NCBI GenBank assembly: GCA_907163375.1
Contig: CAJQUW010009236.1
Span: forward strand, 1 to 64,000
Direction of reading: 5' to 3'
Length of the DNA stretch: 64,000 bases
Origin: Prostheceraeus crozeri
Taxonomy: Eukaryota > Platyhelminthes > Polycladida > Euryleptidae
Positions 12,401-27,400 of the stretch are shown here, piece by piece. Positions within the stretch are counted from its first letter, which is position 1. Each line of letters opens with the position of its first letter. A program made the translations under genes and the position numbers. A model generated the notes under the pieces. That model worked only from the letters and a program-made list of their open reading frames with translations. It ran no database searches and was not told the origin of the DNA.

Positions 12401-15400
12401 GCTCTGTATAGTTAGTAGACCAGGGTTACTGAAGTGACCTGTATGTTAGTTATCAACCTTTAGCAACTTGTCACTTGTGATAGAAGTATGTAATAAATTC
12501 GAGGTTACCTATTTTGCAACATCAAATTTATCATGTAATGAGTATTTGATGTACTCACAGCTTCATACTTAATACGGGTTACGCTCGTATAAGTCTTGCA
12601 GTGTTAAAGTAAAAGTCACTTAATGAAACCTTTTGTCCAACTACTGATCTTGTCTGGCTGATTCTGGTATATCGGCTTCATCTGTGTAATACGTCATTCA
12701 AATTGATTGAATATTATTGAATGGATACATGCAGATAGTACCTAAGATTGAGACACATGGAAATTCATTGATTAAATGAATGCGTTTAGGTCAAATTCCA
12801 TGATAGGTTTTGGGCATTGGTCGAGTTCAGGTTTCTCTTGGATTTTTTCGGGCAGACAGAGTCATTTTTTGACGACTGCACACCATTATATAATGATATT
12901 GAGCAAGTGTTTTTTTCATATTTTATGACTGCTTTTTTGGCAATCAAGTCATGGTTATGCCTGAAATGCTATCAAAACAGACATATCCTATATACAATGA
13001 GAACTATGTAGATGTTAAGCCTATATTAAAATTGCAAAATTTCATTTGTTATATCGGAGCCCCTTTACCTCAAAATATTGAATGAGTCAAAAAATGAATG
13101 ATTTCAATTGCACACTGAGGACTGAAACAATCTTTCCTCAAACAACAATACTCATGAGCAATGAAATATGCTATGTGTAGAGATAATTTTCCTTCTATCT
13201 CTGTTTCTCCAAGCTTGACTTCCTTGATCCTTGCATTTGTCAACTTCCACTCGCAAAGTTTGAAAGTTTTAATTGGTGTGACTCTGTCATTACTGCTTTG
13301 TGTCTTTAACTTCGAATTACAGCATGTATCACATATCTTACGATTTCTATCCCTTCTGAAATATGAGCACTATTTTCATCTTTATTGCCATTATTCTATA
13401 CTGAGCTAGCAATGAGGATCAAGTCATTAATCAGAAGTAATAATACTGTGAGATAATTAAACAATGAGATTTGTAGAATTGTAGAAAATTGTAGAATTTA
13501 CTCGTAAATGGGATCGATTTGGTGCTACAAGACTTGTAAATAAATCACAAATTTGCTACTTTTTAAACCTTTTAGCTGATAATTTGAATTTAGAATCGCA
13601 TTGATCATGAAATGAACCTAAAGGGTAATAGAACTGAAATAACTTTCGAAGGTATTAAAAATCTGCAACATCAGTTACCGGCCTACTTGTGAAGACAAGG
13701 ATTATTTACTCAAATTTTCTTCTTATGCAAGGATACTGCTAAAACATACCTTGTTCGGCATATGCAAAGGAACACCGCGCTTAAGAAATGCTAGCGTTGT
13801 ATCCGGATAGCCATGCTCAGACGTCACGTGCATTAAAGTGCTTCCATCCTTAGTTCGAGCCAGTACATTACTCTTATATCGATCGATGAGGTATTCCACT
13901 ACTCGAGTTTGTCCACGCTCAGCAGCCATGTGAAGAGGATTTCTGTCATTCTGTAAAAGAAATAGTGTAGCATGTGTACGTACATGATAAATACATACAG
14001 TAGTCATGTGATGCATGTTGAATGCAGTTATACATCGTTTTCGTCATTTAAGTCATTTTTATCCGTTTCACACCATTTGGTAACGTGTGAAATCAATCGG
14101 ATCAACCAACTAGAAGGTTAGATTTTCATTATACCCATCGCTTAAAACGCAGGGCAATATAATATTCTAAATTAATTGGTCTACAATAATTTTTGATTTG
14201 AGGGTATGTAGCGATCATTTGAATGGTCAAGCTTGCGATTCTGCTAGAAAAGTTTACCAAGCGCAGATGTTTGTAGAGCTCGAAATGAAGCGTGAAATTA
14301 TCAACAAACCCGGAGAATTTTAGTAAATCCGATTTCGGATCTTGTCGGGTACACTTCTACTGGCAATGCCTATGATTGCGAAACAAAAGTGACATTGGCT
14401 ATTCAACAGCTGGATACATGTGTAAAAATCCTCTTTTGGAAGCGAGTCGACCGCCAGCTGAGTTATAGGCCTCTTATGTTCGCGATGCTATCAAAGCAAG
14501 GAGGATTGACTGCCAGTAAGGAGGATTGACTGGCTTCCCGTTTTCACCATTATAGCTCCTCCCGACCTCAGACTTGATGTAGCTACTTTGCGCTTACATC
14601 ACTCCACCAACTCTACGCTTTCCGTCTAGCTGTTATATTTCGATACCCATCACCCGAACCTTCCTTTCAGATCCTGACGGCGAGGCATCAGCGTTGGGCC
14701 GCCTTGACGTTCCAAGCAGGGCTCGCATCACAGATATGACCAGTACTCTGACTTTAGTGCGAATCTTCATTGTAACCGGTACGTGTTGTTGGTAAATCGT
14801 CTATGGCGTGTGGCAGGCCCTTGTCATGAGACGGTGCAGATGTGGCTTCGCAACTCTCTGCTCTGCGACAGTAGGGAAGTACAAACGATGGAGAATATCT
14901 CCGTTGAAAGCCATCGAATTTGGTTCCCGGGCGGCATCTCTACTCACATTAGTTTGGTGCTGGCGCCTTGACTTTGCTTCAGGCTAGATAAATTGTTACT
15001 TTGCGTGTGTGTATATGTTTCTTCTTCTGTCTCTGGCATATCCCACATCAAGTAGGGTCGCCGTTTCTGGTACGGTGTTCTGGTGTGTGCATAGGTGTGT
15101 TCCTGATTAATGTCCATTTGTGTATACAAGCACATAAAGTACTGGTATATACATGTATCCATATCTTTGTAAATATTTGCAGGTTGAAAATTAGGAATTG
15201 ATTTTGCATGAACAATGATGCGATCATCTGTTGAAAAAAAATCTGTTGACATAAAATGCATTTATTCATTAAATTTTTGGCTACTTATATTAAATTAGAG
15301 GATCTGTGATTTGGGAAGTTAATCTTTCTAAGTTGTAATAAAATGGATATAGAATTGTGTACAATATCCGTGCTATATTTTTCCAATTATAATCACACTA

Positions 15401-18400
15401 ATTATTAACAGCTGAATGCATGTTGAATAAATGATAATTCGCTTCATGATTGCACGCACTGAATATACCAAAAATGAATTTTCAAATTTTCAAAATACAG
15501 ATGCACTAATGAGCTCAAAACGTCAGTATTGTTCAAACTTCCATCATCTAGATTGCTGACTCCTCCTATTTTCGACACACGATATCTATCAAACGCATAG
15601 ATAGTAACTATTTCATATTTGATTTCCACTTAACCCTTCATAACCAAACAATCAAATACTTTGCCAATTGTTGTTATTAAGTTTACCTTGTCTACCACAT
15701 TGCCAGCAGCGCCAAACTTGTGCAAAAGCTTTACAGCAGCATCGTCTCCTTCTTGAGAGCTGATGTGAAGCACCGTGTGTCCCAAGAGCTGCAAAATGGA
15801 CAACAGTAATTATGATCACAGTATTTGTAGAACATTTACTTACTTGATGTTTACCTAAAAGCTAACAGACACTTTTCGTTAAAGTATATCAACAATTTTC
15901 CTGAAATTTCTATGTTAAAATTTGCAGTTACACCAACGAAAAGTGTCTGTTTGTACACTTTACTTCATCCTCTGTCACTGAATGATAACTCATTTGAAAG
16001 ATCATGATCTGTAGATGACTTCTATAATAACCAGTTCAACAAAATACCAATTATTGTAACTTTTATGAGCAAAAATTCGAAAAAGTGGAGTCAACACCTT
16101 AAATGTCACAATTTTACCACTGGAAATACATAGGATTGTGTTATCCTCTCTATTTCTGAAAAGCAAATGATCTGATCCGGCAGACGCGAAGTTTTGCAGT
16201 AGGTTAGAGGTGTACTATGCTATGTGAAAGTTTTATGTACTACCTCGTTCCCTGCAGAACTTCACGCTAGCTCCCGGACTATAGGGGATCATCACCCAAT
16301 ATGTGACGGCTGGCCATTTCATGAACACTGACGTCATTTGCGCAAAGTCTTAACATGTGGACATTCATCGCCGAACTATGTCTTGAATTTCCTCAGTGCC
16401 TATTCGAAATTGTCGAAAGTTGTTACAAAAATACCACAGATCCAAATCCGAGTCTGAAAATCCTTTGTAGGAAGCTCCGCTTTTCTTTTGAATTGCATTT
16501 ATGATTCATAATCATTATTGTTTTTGCTGTTGTTATCTCAGTCGACATAAAAAAAAACTCAGATGACGGTGCTCAAAAAAGTGAAAAAGTTCAGAAAAGT
16601 GAAACACCCTATTGAATATGTAGTATTGAATATGCTGAATAAGTTTAATATTTATGTATTGCTGGAGATCGAATGCCGCAATACAAATCAACCTAATTCC
16701 TTTCATCAATATCTATTTCATTTCAATTTTAATCAGATTGTGATATATTGCTCTACTCTGTTGTATGAAGCGCTTCATAAAATATCATAATATATAGTGT
16801 ACATTAAATAACTGCTGAAGCTTTAGAATCTGTAAGGAAGTTCATTGTGAATAACAGGCAATGGCAACGTGTGATAAAAGAGTCTTAAAATTGATTTTGC
16901 CATCTTTTTATATGATTGTTTGCTGTACACATGCCAATATTTCATTATATATAGGTCCTATATGAAATATAGAGCACACTTCAATATTTCAATGCGAGGA
17001 ACTAATTGTAGAAACGAATATGCAATTGCAATAGTGGTCAATGCAGTGGCGTGCAATCAGGGCATGTGGAGGACAGTGGGCACAGCCTGCTCAAGCGATT
17101 TATTGAAATACACCTCTACACATTTCATTTTACGGATTTTTGCTTGAAGAGATATTGTGCAATGATAAAAGCACACTAAATCATCATCAATTTACTGATA
17201 ATTCCCGGGAATTCATTTAATAATCAGCGTCATGTTGGCACCATTTCTTAAGCAAGACATCAACTAGCATTTATGATTAGCGCGGAGAGGGACCATTTAT
17301 TTTTCAAGATAGGCGAAAAGAATTCTGAAGGCCTCCGGATGAATAACATTGATTCTGGCCATTGGTTTGGCTGGAACTCGTTTTCTGAATACTGAATGTC
17401 TACGTCAACAAAATTTAGATTTTGTGGGCACATTTAGCAATGCAACAGAGCTCAAATTTCTATATCATCCGGAGTCGGAGCAGCAACATTTCGTGAATAC
17501 GAAGCCGGATCTTTTGGAATTTTATGTGTCCGGAGCCGTATCTTACAATTTTGAGTCAATCCTCAGAGCCGAAGATGGGAGAAGAATCTTTCATCTAACA
17601 TATTTCTAGCTGTGACCGGTTTGTGTCTCGGATTGAATATTTAGCGCATTCTCAGATGCCATTGCCATTTTATAGGAAGGGTAATCCGTGGTGAAAAGCG
17701 GTTCAATAGAAACAAATTGGTAGGGCCTTCACAAACGAAACCAACAATTTCATGCATTTCTAGCATATCCATCCAGTCGCGGAATGGTTAACCAGAATGG
17801 TTAATAGAATAGTTAACTTCCTTTCGGTGAAACGGTTAATTAGATATGAACCGTTTCACTCCTTTATTAAAACCACTACGTCCCCTGACATCATAGCATA
17901 ATAACAAATTCTCTTGACACAACTTTGACACATCCGATATTGGACTCATAGATCTAAATTTTCGACTCTAAGATATTAGTATTCAACTTACATTTGCAGC
18001 GTTTGTTGGTGCTCCATTTTCACACATTAATCGCATCAGTTCTAAGTCTTTCCTTCTTGCGGTTACATGGAGAGCGGTATCACCGTCATTCTACAATCCA
18101 AGCAATTCTACGAGTATAAAATGTATATCAATGGAAACAAAATCAATGAGGATTGGCATGGATTATTTCAAGCTATCAGGAAAAAAGTATTCCAATAATT
18201 ATAGATTTTGATTAAACATGCATTTTGTTAAAAATACATGCAACATTCGAGCTCGTGATCGCAGAGAGTATCGTTCGGGCATTGAGGCATAGCCAACATA
18301 CAATCGACAATTGCTTTAATATAATTACTTTCACACAGCGAAATTATTTTCTGGAAATAAAGCATAAATACATAAAACTCATCATTTCTATTGTTTCACT

Positions 18401-21400
18401 GGAATAATTCTATTAATTGTAAGTCTAAAATGAAGGCATGTACTGAGAAAATCCTAACCGGTCATAACAATTTTCTAGTCAAGTTTGGATATTTCTCAGC
18501 CAGGCAGCTGACATCGCAGTGCGCATTTTAAACAATATAATTAACACTGTTTTCTAAACATTTTTTTTATTGGTTATACCATTTCAGTATTTCACACATA
18601 TATTTTAGTTTGTTTTGGATGTATCCGTCTTTTGCGGTTGTTTTGTTTTTACTATTACTATCAGTATTACTTATTATTACACATATCATTACTGTATTGA
18701 TTTTAGAATGCCAGCCGCATATAAGTTTATGCGGGGCCCCGCCCGCCTGGGCTTGAGCGTTCAGGTAGAGGGGCCGAAACGCAACCAGGCGGGTACCTGC
18801 TGACGACTGGCTATTGTTTTATTTGTTTTAACGTTTGTTCTTTTTTTTTATCGCTAACTACCCTAGTGTGATGAATGGACTGTGTCGGTTACTGGTCTCC
18901 ATGGGGTTGACATGGTGATTACTAAGTGTCTATTTATATATAAGTTCCTAATCAATCGAGCCTGAAACTTTGACCAAGGAGATCACTTGTTAAGCGGCCT
19001 TGTACGATCTCGTACACTTAAGGGTGAAGTCCAGCCCGTATAGCGCTATGTTATGGACCCCCGGGTAGGTCCGCCCGGCACGCAATCAGATCCGTCAAGT
19101 CTTTGTGCTTAAAGACCTTCATGCATTCATGCATTTGTCGAGGATCACAAGTCAGAGGACCATTAGGGGTAAGGTCCAGCCCCGCTTTAGAAGCGCTGAG
19201 TGAAAAATGGACTAGTGGGAAGGTCCTCCACACCGATCTCGTCAAGTTTGGCTCTAAAATGTAGTCCTAGGATAGTCAAAAGTTTGACGCGCCTTGAACG
19301 TTTAATGTCTGCCGGTGGGAACGCACCACCTGTCCTCTTAAGGACAAACCTTAAGTCTTATTAACTATAAGTTTATTAAAATTATGAAACATGTAGACAT
19401 CGTTATGGGAATGTCCCAGCTTCAATTACCTCTATTTGCATGCAATGTTATAGAATACGGCTGTCCGGCAAAGAAATGGAAGACTTGGGCATTGAAATTG
19501 AAAACTTGCATCTAGTGTATGACTACTCTTATGATTGCTAACAACTATATGCTTATAGTAAATGGTTAATTACGGATACGCTTTCAATAATCAAAGATCA
19601 GTGATCGAAAAAATATATTTATTCTTGTATCTTTCGACCTAAAGTGCAGAATTATCCGAGAAATAGTCATTATGAATATTCATAAGAATTTTCTTTTTTT
19701 GATGATAATCTTTGAAGACTGAATCAAAAATGTTTAAAAGATAAATTCCCAATTCAACATCAGTGAAAAACTGAAATCTTTGTTAAATTAAGCAAAGAGA
19801 ATATGTAATGTACTTTATTAATTAGCATAATTAAGTTTTCAATCAAATAGATTCATGGAGCTCTGTATCAAAATTTAAAATGATCGTATCAAAATTAATT
19901 CGATAAGTACATGCGTCCGTATATTGTTTCGAAAGTTCGATGAAATATATTTAGAATTCCAGTTTTTGCCTCTTTCATTCAAATTAATTTTTGAAAAGTG
20001 ACTTCAATATTAAAAAGTAAGTGATAATAAGTTTTCAGTCATTCAGCACCTCTGCGTGTCTCTGCATATTCTTCATTGAGTGTATTTAGCCCATTTGGTC
20101 AGTTATCGGATAACATCCGAGAAGAATTCTCGGAGCTATTGCTACATGTAAGTAAAACTAAACTTCTTTTACTGAATTAAATTTCTACTTTAATCTTTCT
20201 ACTGAATTAAAAAACTATTTTAATCAAAGTTTGCGGAAAGCATCCCTTGCGTTTGCAGCGACCAACCACACATTATCAACATCGCATTTAGTGGCCCATT
20301 CGCTTAAGACCATTACTGAAGGACAATCGAACATCAAATGTTGCGGGGAATTCCTAATCTCTACAGTATTTGCTCAACATTGATATCATCAAATAGTCAA
20401 ATATTCGGAATGATTAATTGAATGAAATAATAACTCTTATAAAAGGGGATAACTGAGCTTATCACTTACTTTCTTGTGCGTCCTTAGCTGAGCTTCTCCG
20501 TCCTTTTCGAGCAGGTCTCGAATGATTTGTGGACTTCCATTTTCAGCAGCTAACATAATAGGAATCACACCGTCCTATTCAAAGAAATAAACCCAAATTG
20601 ACTTGAAGTATTGAAATGCGACTGCGAATAGTTGAATAAATGAAGTGCACATATTCATTCATTATCTTTAATATATTTATGCTGATGAATGTGGATAGTT
20701 TTATGCATGATGTGCATAAGTAATTGACAGAAGCAGCAAACTATTTACATTTAGCGTAATGTCATTTACCATCAAAGCTGGAACCGCGACCTCATCCATT
20801 CCAAAATATCAGGCCCGAGTCCGGTCCGAATGAATTTTGTATCTGGGCGTGGGTTTTTCGTTTTGCGGACCTATCCATCCTTAGCAAAAATATCAGTTGC
20901 GTTGTTTGAGTGCAATCGCCTTAAGCATCATTCTAAAAAGCTAATTATTGATCACATGATCTCATGCTGTAAGGGCTATGTACCATGTGTATGTAAATTG
21001 ATTACTTTTATAAGTTGAGAGAAGTCCTGATGTAGTCTCTTGATGGTTTTCTTTATTTTAGCAACATGTGCGAGGTCTTTCAGTCGCTACAGGCGACTGA
21101 GGAAGGCCCGGCCTAAGTACTCACAGAATTCTTGAGACCCAAGGCCCGGGACGCTTCTATCTCTGTTCAACATATAGACTATCTTTCACAAATGTATTGT
21201 GCCAAATTTGTGCATCATTGTTGCTTGCGTGTATATACATGTACTACATTTAGGTAATGAAACGAGTTTATGCTCTAGCTGGTGTAATGTTTAGAACAAT
21301 ATGTAATTCAAAATCTACATGATATGATTATCCTTTACAGTAATGATCAATCAAGAATAATTCAACTGTGTTTCAACTTTTTTGATTTATTAATGGAAGT

Positions 21401-24400
21401 GAAAATTGTCATCGAGGATGCAATTACAATTCTTATAAATTGAGATTCCAGTTATTCTTCCTTTCAATTCTACCAGCCGCACATCTTTTGCATGGCAATT
21501 TGATCTATTGTTTATTTAATTTCATTGTTGTTAATTGCATTCACGACATGGCTTAAGATGCTTTGGTGGACAATCGATCCCCGCTACTTGCCTTAATGTC
21601 GGCGGTCACAATTGTGACGTGTTATTTATCCATTGATTATTATTGCCTTGACAACTGATGTGTGGTGGTGAGAGTTTGATTCTGCCAATTGACAGAGTCG
21701 CGTAAGTGGCTCGTAGCTCAGTTGGTTAGAGCACAGGTCTAGTTAACCTTGGTCGTAGGTTCGAATCCTACCAGCCGCACATCTTTTGCATGGCAATTTG
21801 ATCTATTGTTTATTTAATTTCATTGTTGTTATTTGTTTGATGCAAGATTCCAGCATGCATCATGTCAAAAATTATGGTGAATAAGCCTGTATCATATTGG
21901 TTCATTGTTATACTGTATACAAGCATTAAATGAATCACAAACATGTTTGAAAAATGCCTTAATCAATATTTGAAAGAAACACATTACCATTTATAATCTT
22001 AAAGTTGCAGTACAAGCTGATATATCTTACCTTGTCCTGGTGCAATCTACCATTTTTTGTGGCTTTCAGTAATACTTGAACAACTTGAGGCGCTGGTTGA
22101 GGCCGTGCACATGCATAGTGCAGTGGAATTTGTTGCTTAACCTGTAAGAAAAAGAATGACCATCAATGACCTGAATCTGATACTTGAAAATGTAATCTCT
22201 CAATTTTTCTACCATGTCCACATACAACGGGCTCTGAGCCACACGAGATTCGGCTTCCTTAATTCCTAAAGTACTACTCTGAATAACACAAAATTTTCTC
22301 TAATTCGCTAATACTAGTGCCATAAATAGCAATTCAAATGTATCAAATCACCACTAAATTACAAATGTTTGACAATTTTGAAATTCTACCGAATTTTTGA
22401 AATAAATGCCTCAATGATTGCTAAGAATTCAGTTAATCCTAAATATGCATGCAGCTAATTGATTTGCGGAAGAGTTGACCGCGAGTTCGAGAAGCCGTTA
22501 ATTCCAGTATTAACTGATACAGTTGGAAAGTAACTTTCAGAACCTTTGAAATTGAAGGTATCTATCTATATATATATATATTAAATTGCAAATCAATTAT
22601 AGTACAATTATGTATATATCACATCTGCTGTACCAAATGTAACTTTACAGCTATTTTCGTGAATACTTTGTAAAGAAGGCATCTACTGCCACCAAATTTT
22701 AACACGATATAAAAGAATTGAAAGGAATTTATTTGACACCAGAATCACTTCTAAAGACCAAATGGTTTTTCAATTCAACCATTCAATCAACCATTCTGAA
22801 AAAGGCTCAATTAGTGGAAGATGGCATTTCTTGAGACTGAATTTAAACAATGTTTGTGATCTTTGTTAGATAAATCAAGAATATTGCAGATGCTATTATG
22901 CGATAATGTCTTCTAGGGGCGTTCTACTCAGTTATGTCATGAATCGTAGACATTTTTCGCATTTATGCGGAGTACCATGTCAATTGGCTATTCTGAATCT
23001 GAAATGCATATGCATTTAGCTGGATTCGGTAAAAATTCGACAATTTCTTTGATGTCGACCATCTTAGACATTTGCGTCAGAGCGCGATGTTCACTTTGCG
23101 ACACACACATGCATGTATATACATGTAATGTAATCGTGATATTGATTTGCAATTATGCAATCAGCTATGTATATGATTCTAGAATTAAGTCATACTTGAG
23201 GTACAGCAAACTTTATGTATATCATTAATAACCTGCGGTTAGAGAAATATATCGACTTCTTGTTTAAGGGACATATAGGATGATGCAATGCATTCGAGCG
23301 ATCGGTTTACACGACTGTTAAAATGAATAATCAATTGACAAATGAAGAAGTCAAGAATTCAGAAAATTATTCAGACAATAGTCTAGAAAGACTTATTAAG
23401 GCATTGACTGCTTGAGCCCCTAATAGTATTTTTGCAAGTGCATTTGACCTAGACAAAAACGATCAATAAATGATAGAATGATCGACTTCTCCTGATCGAT
23501 ATATCTAAGAAAGATAGACAGTACTTTTCATTGATCGTTCAGGAAGGCGGTTGAAGTTTAAGTGGAAGCCACAACAAGAAATGTCGATTCTCTGTTCTCT
23601 CTCGTATACCATTGTCATACTGAATTGGCAGAGAAAAGCAAGCTGTAATTCATGACAAACGGTGGAGCAGACACAGACAAATTTAAATTTTTATCATTTG
23701 TATATTTAAAGAATAATTGCATTTATATTTGCTAAAGTTCATGCTAATACTCACTCCTCCTGCCACATTGGGATCAGCCTTCCTTGCTAGTAGCAATTTC
23801 ACGATTTCTTCCTTTGAGTATTGACCGGCATAATGAAGAACTGTTCTTCCATCCTATAAATGTGAAAATTATTCTTTTGAGATGTTTTGATAAATATGTC
23901 TCGATCTCACTTAAAGCATTGGAAAATAGGTTGCATGACAGGAGAAATGTACTTGTGGGCCTTAGTTACAACTCCAACTTACGATTCAAATCTACTATCA
24001 TTCTTTAACACTTTTTGTGAGCATTTTGAGTGCAGTACAAGTACTTTCTTGCTATGTCCCAGCCGTTTTTAAAAACTGAATATTTTTCAAAAAAAATTCA
24101 AGCACAATTTGCAGGCGTCCTAGGCATTGTACGATGGTGGGAGTAGTGCCTTTAGAATTTTGGTGATCTCCACGCTTACGTTCTTGGCACGTTAAAACTT
24201 TGGGTAGAAGTGTACTAATAAAGGTGAACTTATTTGTAGACTTAGCCTAAGCAACGGTTAGCAACATACGGATTAAATCAACTGTCACTCTTTAACCCTT
24301 CTTGTTGAGTCACAGAATTCATGCTTTTGATCCTAAGTTTGATGCGAGATCTACACATTCATATTCAAATTGTTAACTCTACACCGCTAAAAAACAGCGA

Positions 24401-27400
24401 AAACAACCGTCAAATTTAACAAAAGTGCTTCTCAGCAAACATGCGTAAACATCTGTTATGACGTCACCACTTGACGTTTCATGACATCACAACTTCACGT
24501 TTCATGACGTCACGGCTAGAGTTCGTAATAACAGAAAAATAGCATCAATTTTTTCAGATAATTTGTGTTCGGAATGTGAAATTTTAATATTGTTTGCTCA
24601 TTTTAACGATTGAGTTAAGAAATGCAGTCTCAAAAATGGGTCACGAAAATGCAGTGAATCACCTCTAAAATCTTCCTTATTTTTACCAAGTTCACAGATA
24701 AGATGTAAATTCTAAGTATGATTGCGTCACATGTGCAACGTCGTGCATAATAATAATGGCAATCTTAATTCTTCACAAGATCCTATTCATTGAAAGGGCC
24801 ATGCTGACACTGTGTTGGTCATGAATGAATAGTGACTTATCTTATAGTTTTGCCCTTTTATTCAAAACACATAGCAGTGACAAAAAAAGGTTCTCATTAC
24901 GTAGCATGATGTGATATCCTTTTCAACGTTGACACGGAAAACTGTGGGAAAGGACCAAACGAAGTACTACAATGTCGGTCATGGAACTTTAGTGTCAAAT
25001 AGCTAAGTCACGAAATTATCTTTTTATTCCCACTCATTCATGCATCCCAGCTCTCACTCCCTTATCACCTCTGATCGGTTGCGAGAAAAATAATATTGGG
25101 CGCCAGGAGCAGGCCGTTTATAGTTTAATATCTCATAAAGTACAAACGTGATGTCAGGTTTCCTGCTCGTGCAATCGCTTTCAAGAACACGTTGGTCTTG
25201 ATTATCTCTACACCTGTCTGTTCTAATCAGAACAAGACTGGTGGAGAAACAATGCGTCCATTAGCGGTGGAAAGAGTCCACAAACAGGACACTGAATGCT
25301 CATTTCCTGACATCATCCCTGTTGGCATGACAACCAATTATATACAAATGGCAAATATGACTGCGTTCAGAATGCTTAACGCCTCATGCAGATGCATCTT
25401 CGCCCAGGAAGTGATACAAGGTAGAAGGAAAACTTGTTCGAAATGCAACACGTCATTTTGAGACATTCCAAGTTGAGGATGCCAATTTAGGGTATTGATT
25501 TCTATCTCCACTTAAAAAAAGCTACCGTGTTAGGCGATTTAAAGTCTGAAGTCACCCATTGTTTAAAATTCTTGCATGAGAGCGTAATTGTCTGATCCAT
25601 TCATGGACAAGCTTTTTCAAGATGATCTTGCAGGGATGTTAAGGAGAAAAATTATTTACGGTAGTTGATGTACATATATAAGTTACACTAGGACGTTTCT
25701 ATATTGGTTGAACGAATTCGGCAGGGATTGGAAGAAAATCAGTCTATTATGAAAATTGCCATTAATATAGAATTCGGCTGTATTAGGGCAATCAATTTAT
25801 TGTTACTTTATCATATGGATCAATCTGCAATGACAATGCATGCATTTAAGAAGTTGAACTTTGTTTTACATTTCATTATAATCAGAACCATGCAGCTGAC
25901 AATTTGTGAACATACACTAAAGGTTACACTGTTAGATATAAGAGATTTTGAGCATACGCATTAAGGGTTTTAACGGAATCCTAAGAAACCCATATTGGAT
26001 GTTAAATAGAAACCCAATCACTCATATTCCGTAGGGCCTAAGGATAAATGCAAAAAACGTGCAGATGGCTCTTAAAATCCAATAATGTCGAATCCTAGAG
26101 CCTATCCAAGAAAAAATATGATGATTGCACATGCAGGTACCTTGAGGAGGAGTTGTGAAATTTTTGTCAATGCTTTCATCTTCCGTTACTTAATACCATA
26201 CAAATCCGACACTATAACATTAAAGGATTAGAATGGATTTGCATGCTGAAAACAATATTACGATGACGACATGCGTTGTAATGATAACGGAACCGAAGTA
26301 GTGGCGGCATCCAGTGGTTGACAACAGGACTGAATCCGGGTAGGACCGAAGCAGACCCACTGACCCGGACAAACCTAGACAAAGGCTCCCTACGGATCCG
26401 CGGACGCGGAAATTGTTTCACATTTTCATAACTAAAAAACAGTAGGCCTATATTTAGGTTTGTATTATAGCTTCTTCACAAGATTCAATACCCTTGATTG
26501 ACCCACAAGTGCTAGGGTCGACCGATTGCGATGGCCTAGATATTAGACTAGTAATTTTAATGCAAGCCTGTGAGTGATAAACCCTGATGCATCGGTAGTT
26601 AGGCTATAGGCATAGGGCCTAAAACACGTGGCTTTGCATTCCGTAGGGCCGTGTAGCTATTTTTTTAGGCTATAACTCTGCAGTATGTAGGTTACTAAAT
26701 ACTAATCATTGACTAGGCCTGGAGTCAACGATTTAGAAATCATGATATATATTATTACCGCATCATCTTTTAGTTTTTTGGTCACCATGCAGGGCCTTGG
26801 TATCATGCACTGTGATATACATGCAATTTATGCATACAAATCTCCAATATCCAGATTCCTCATAACAAGTTACAATAATTCTACAAGTTCCAGCGACCAT
26901 GTAATGCTAGAGCTGCAAAAAGGCGACAGAATATAAAATTTCCGGACCGTGTCCTTGCACCCGGAGCGCTGGACTCGTAGAACCTGGACGGACCCGCGGA
27001 TCCGACCCGGATTCAACCCTAGTTGACAATAGCTAGTTAGCGTTACTTTATTAGCATGCATCGCAAGGATTCTCGGATGATAAGATATCGGTATTGTGCG
27101 AGTAGAAGAACGTCACCGACCTGCAACTATTGCCTGTTTCAATAATTTAATGAATTTTCGTACGATCTATTAATCATGGTTACTCTTTTAATTACATAAA
27201 GGTCACTTTTGTATGTAATATGTGTAACATCAATCAATGCACGAAAAATGTGAGCTTTCAGAATTCCGTTCATCTATTCAATAATCGAATTTGAGGAATA
27301 ACACCTTCCCTGCAGCTAAAAGCTTAACGGACTTTTAAAAAAGTTGGTGGAAGAGAAACTCAGTCTGTCCAGTCTTAAGACAGTCTGTTAAGTCTTTAAG

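Larger units (their letters stand above)
15789..17991. other. TRPN1 intron 6 with short inverted repeats
   Basis: Holds a perfect 17-bp inverted repeat (15864-15951), a diverged end of the foldback family (16219-16281), an 11-bp stem palindrome (17827-17859) and an unassigned plus frame at 17349-17609. No exon signal was found. Confidence 0.45.
20575..22030. other. TRPN1 intron 4
   Basis: Contains the tRNA-derived repeat unit and its duplicated tail (21470-21831). A small hairpin, CAGTCGC with GCGACTG, lies at 21081-21099. Nothing else is recognisable. Confidence 0.45.

Noticed and set aside
21706..21779. Functional tRNA-Thr(AGT) gene
   Set aside because: The acceptor stem has an extra base and the anticodon stem a mismatch, and it is joined to a repeated SINE tail.
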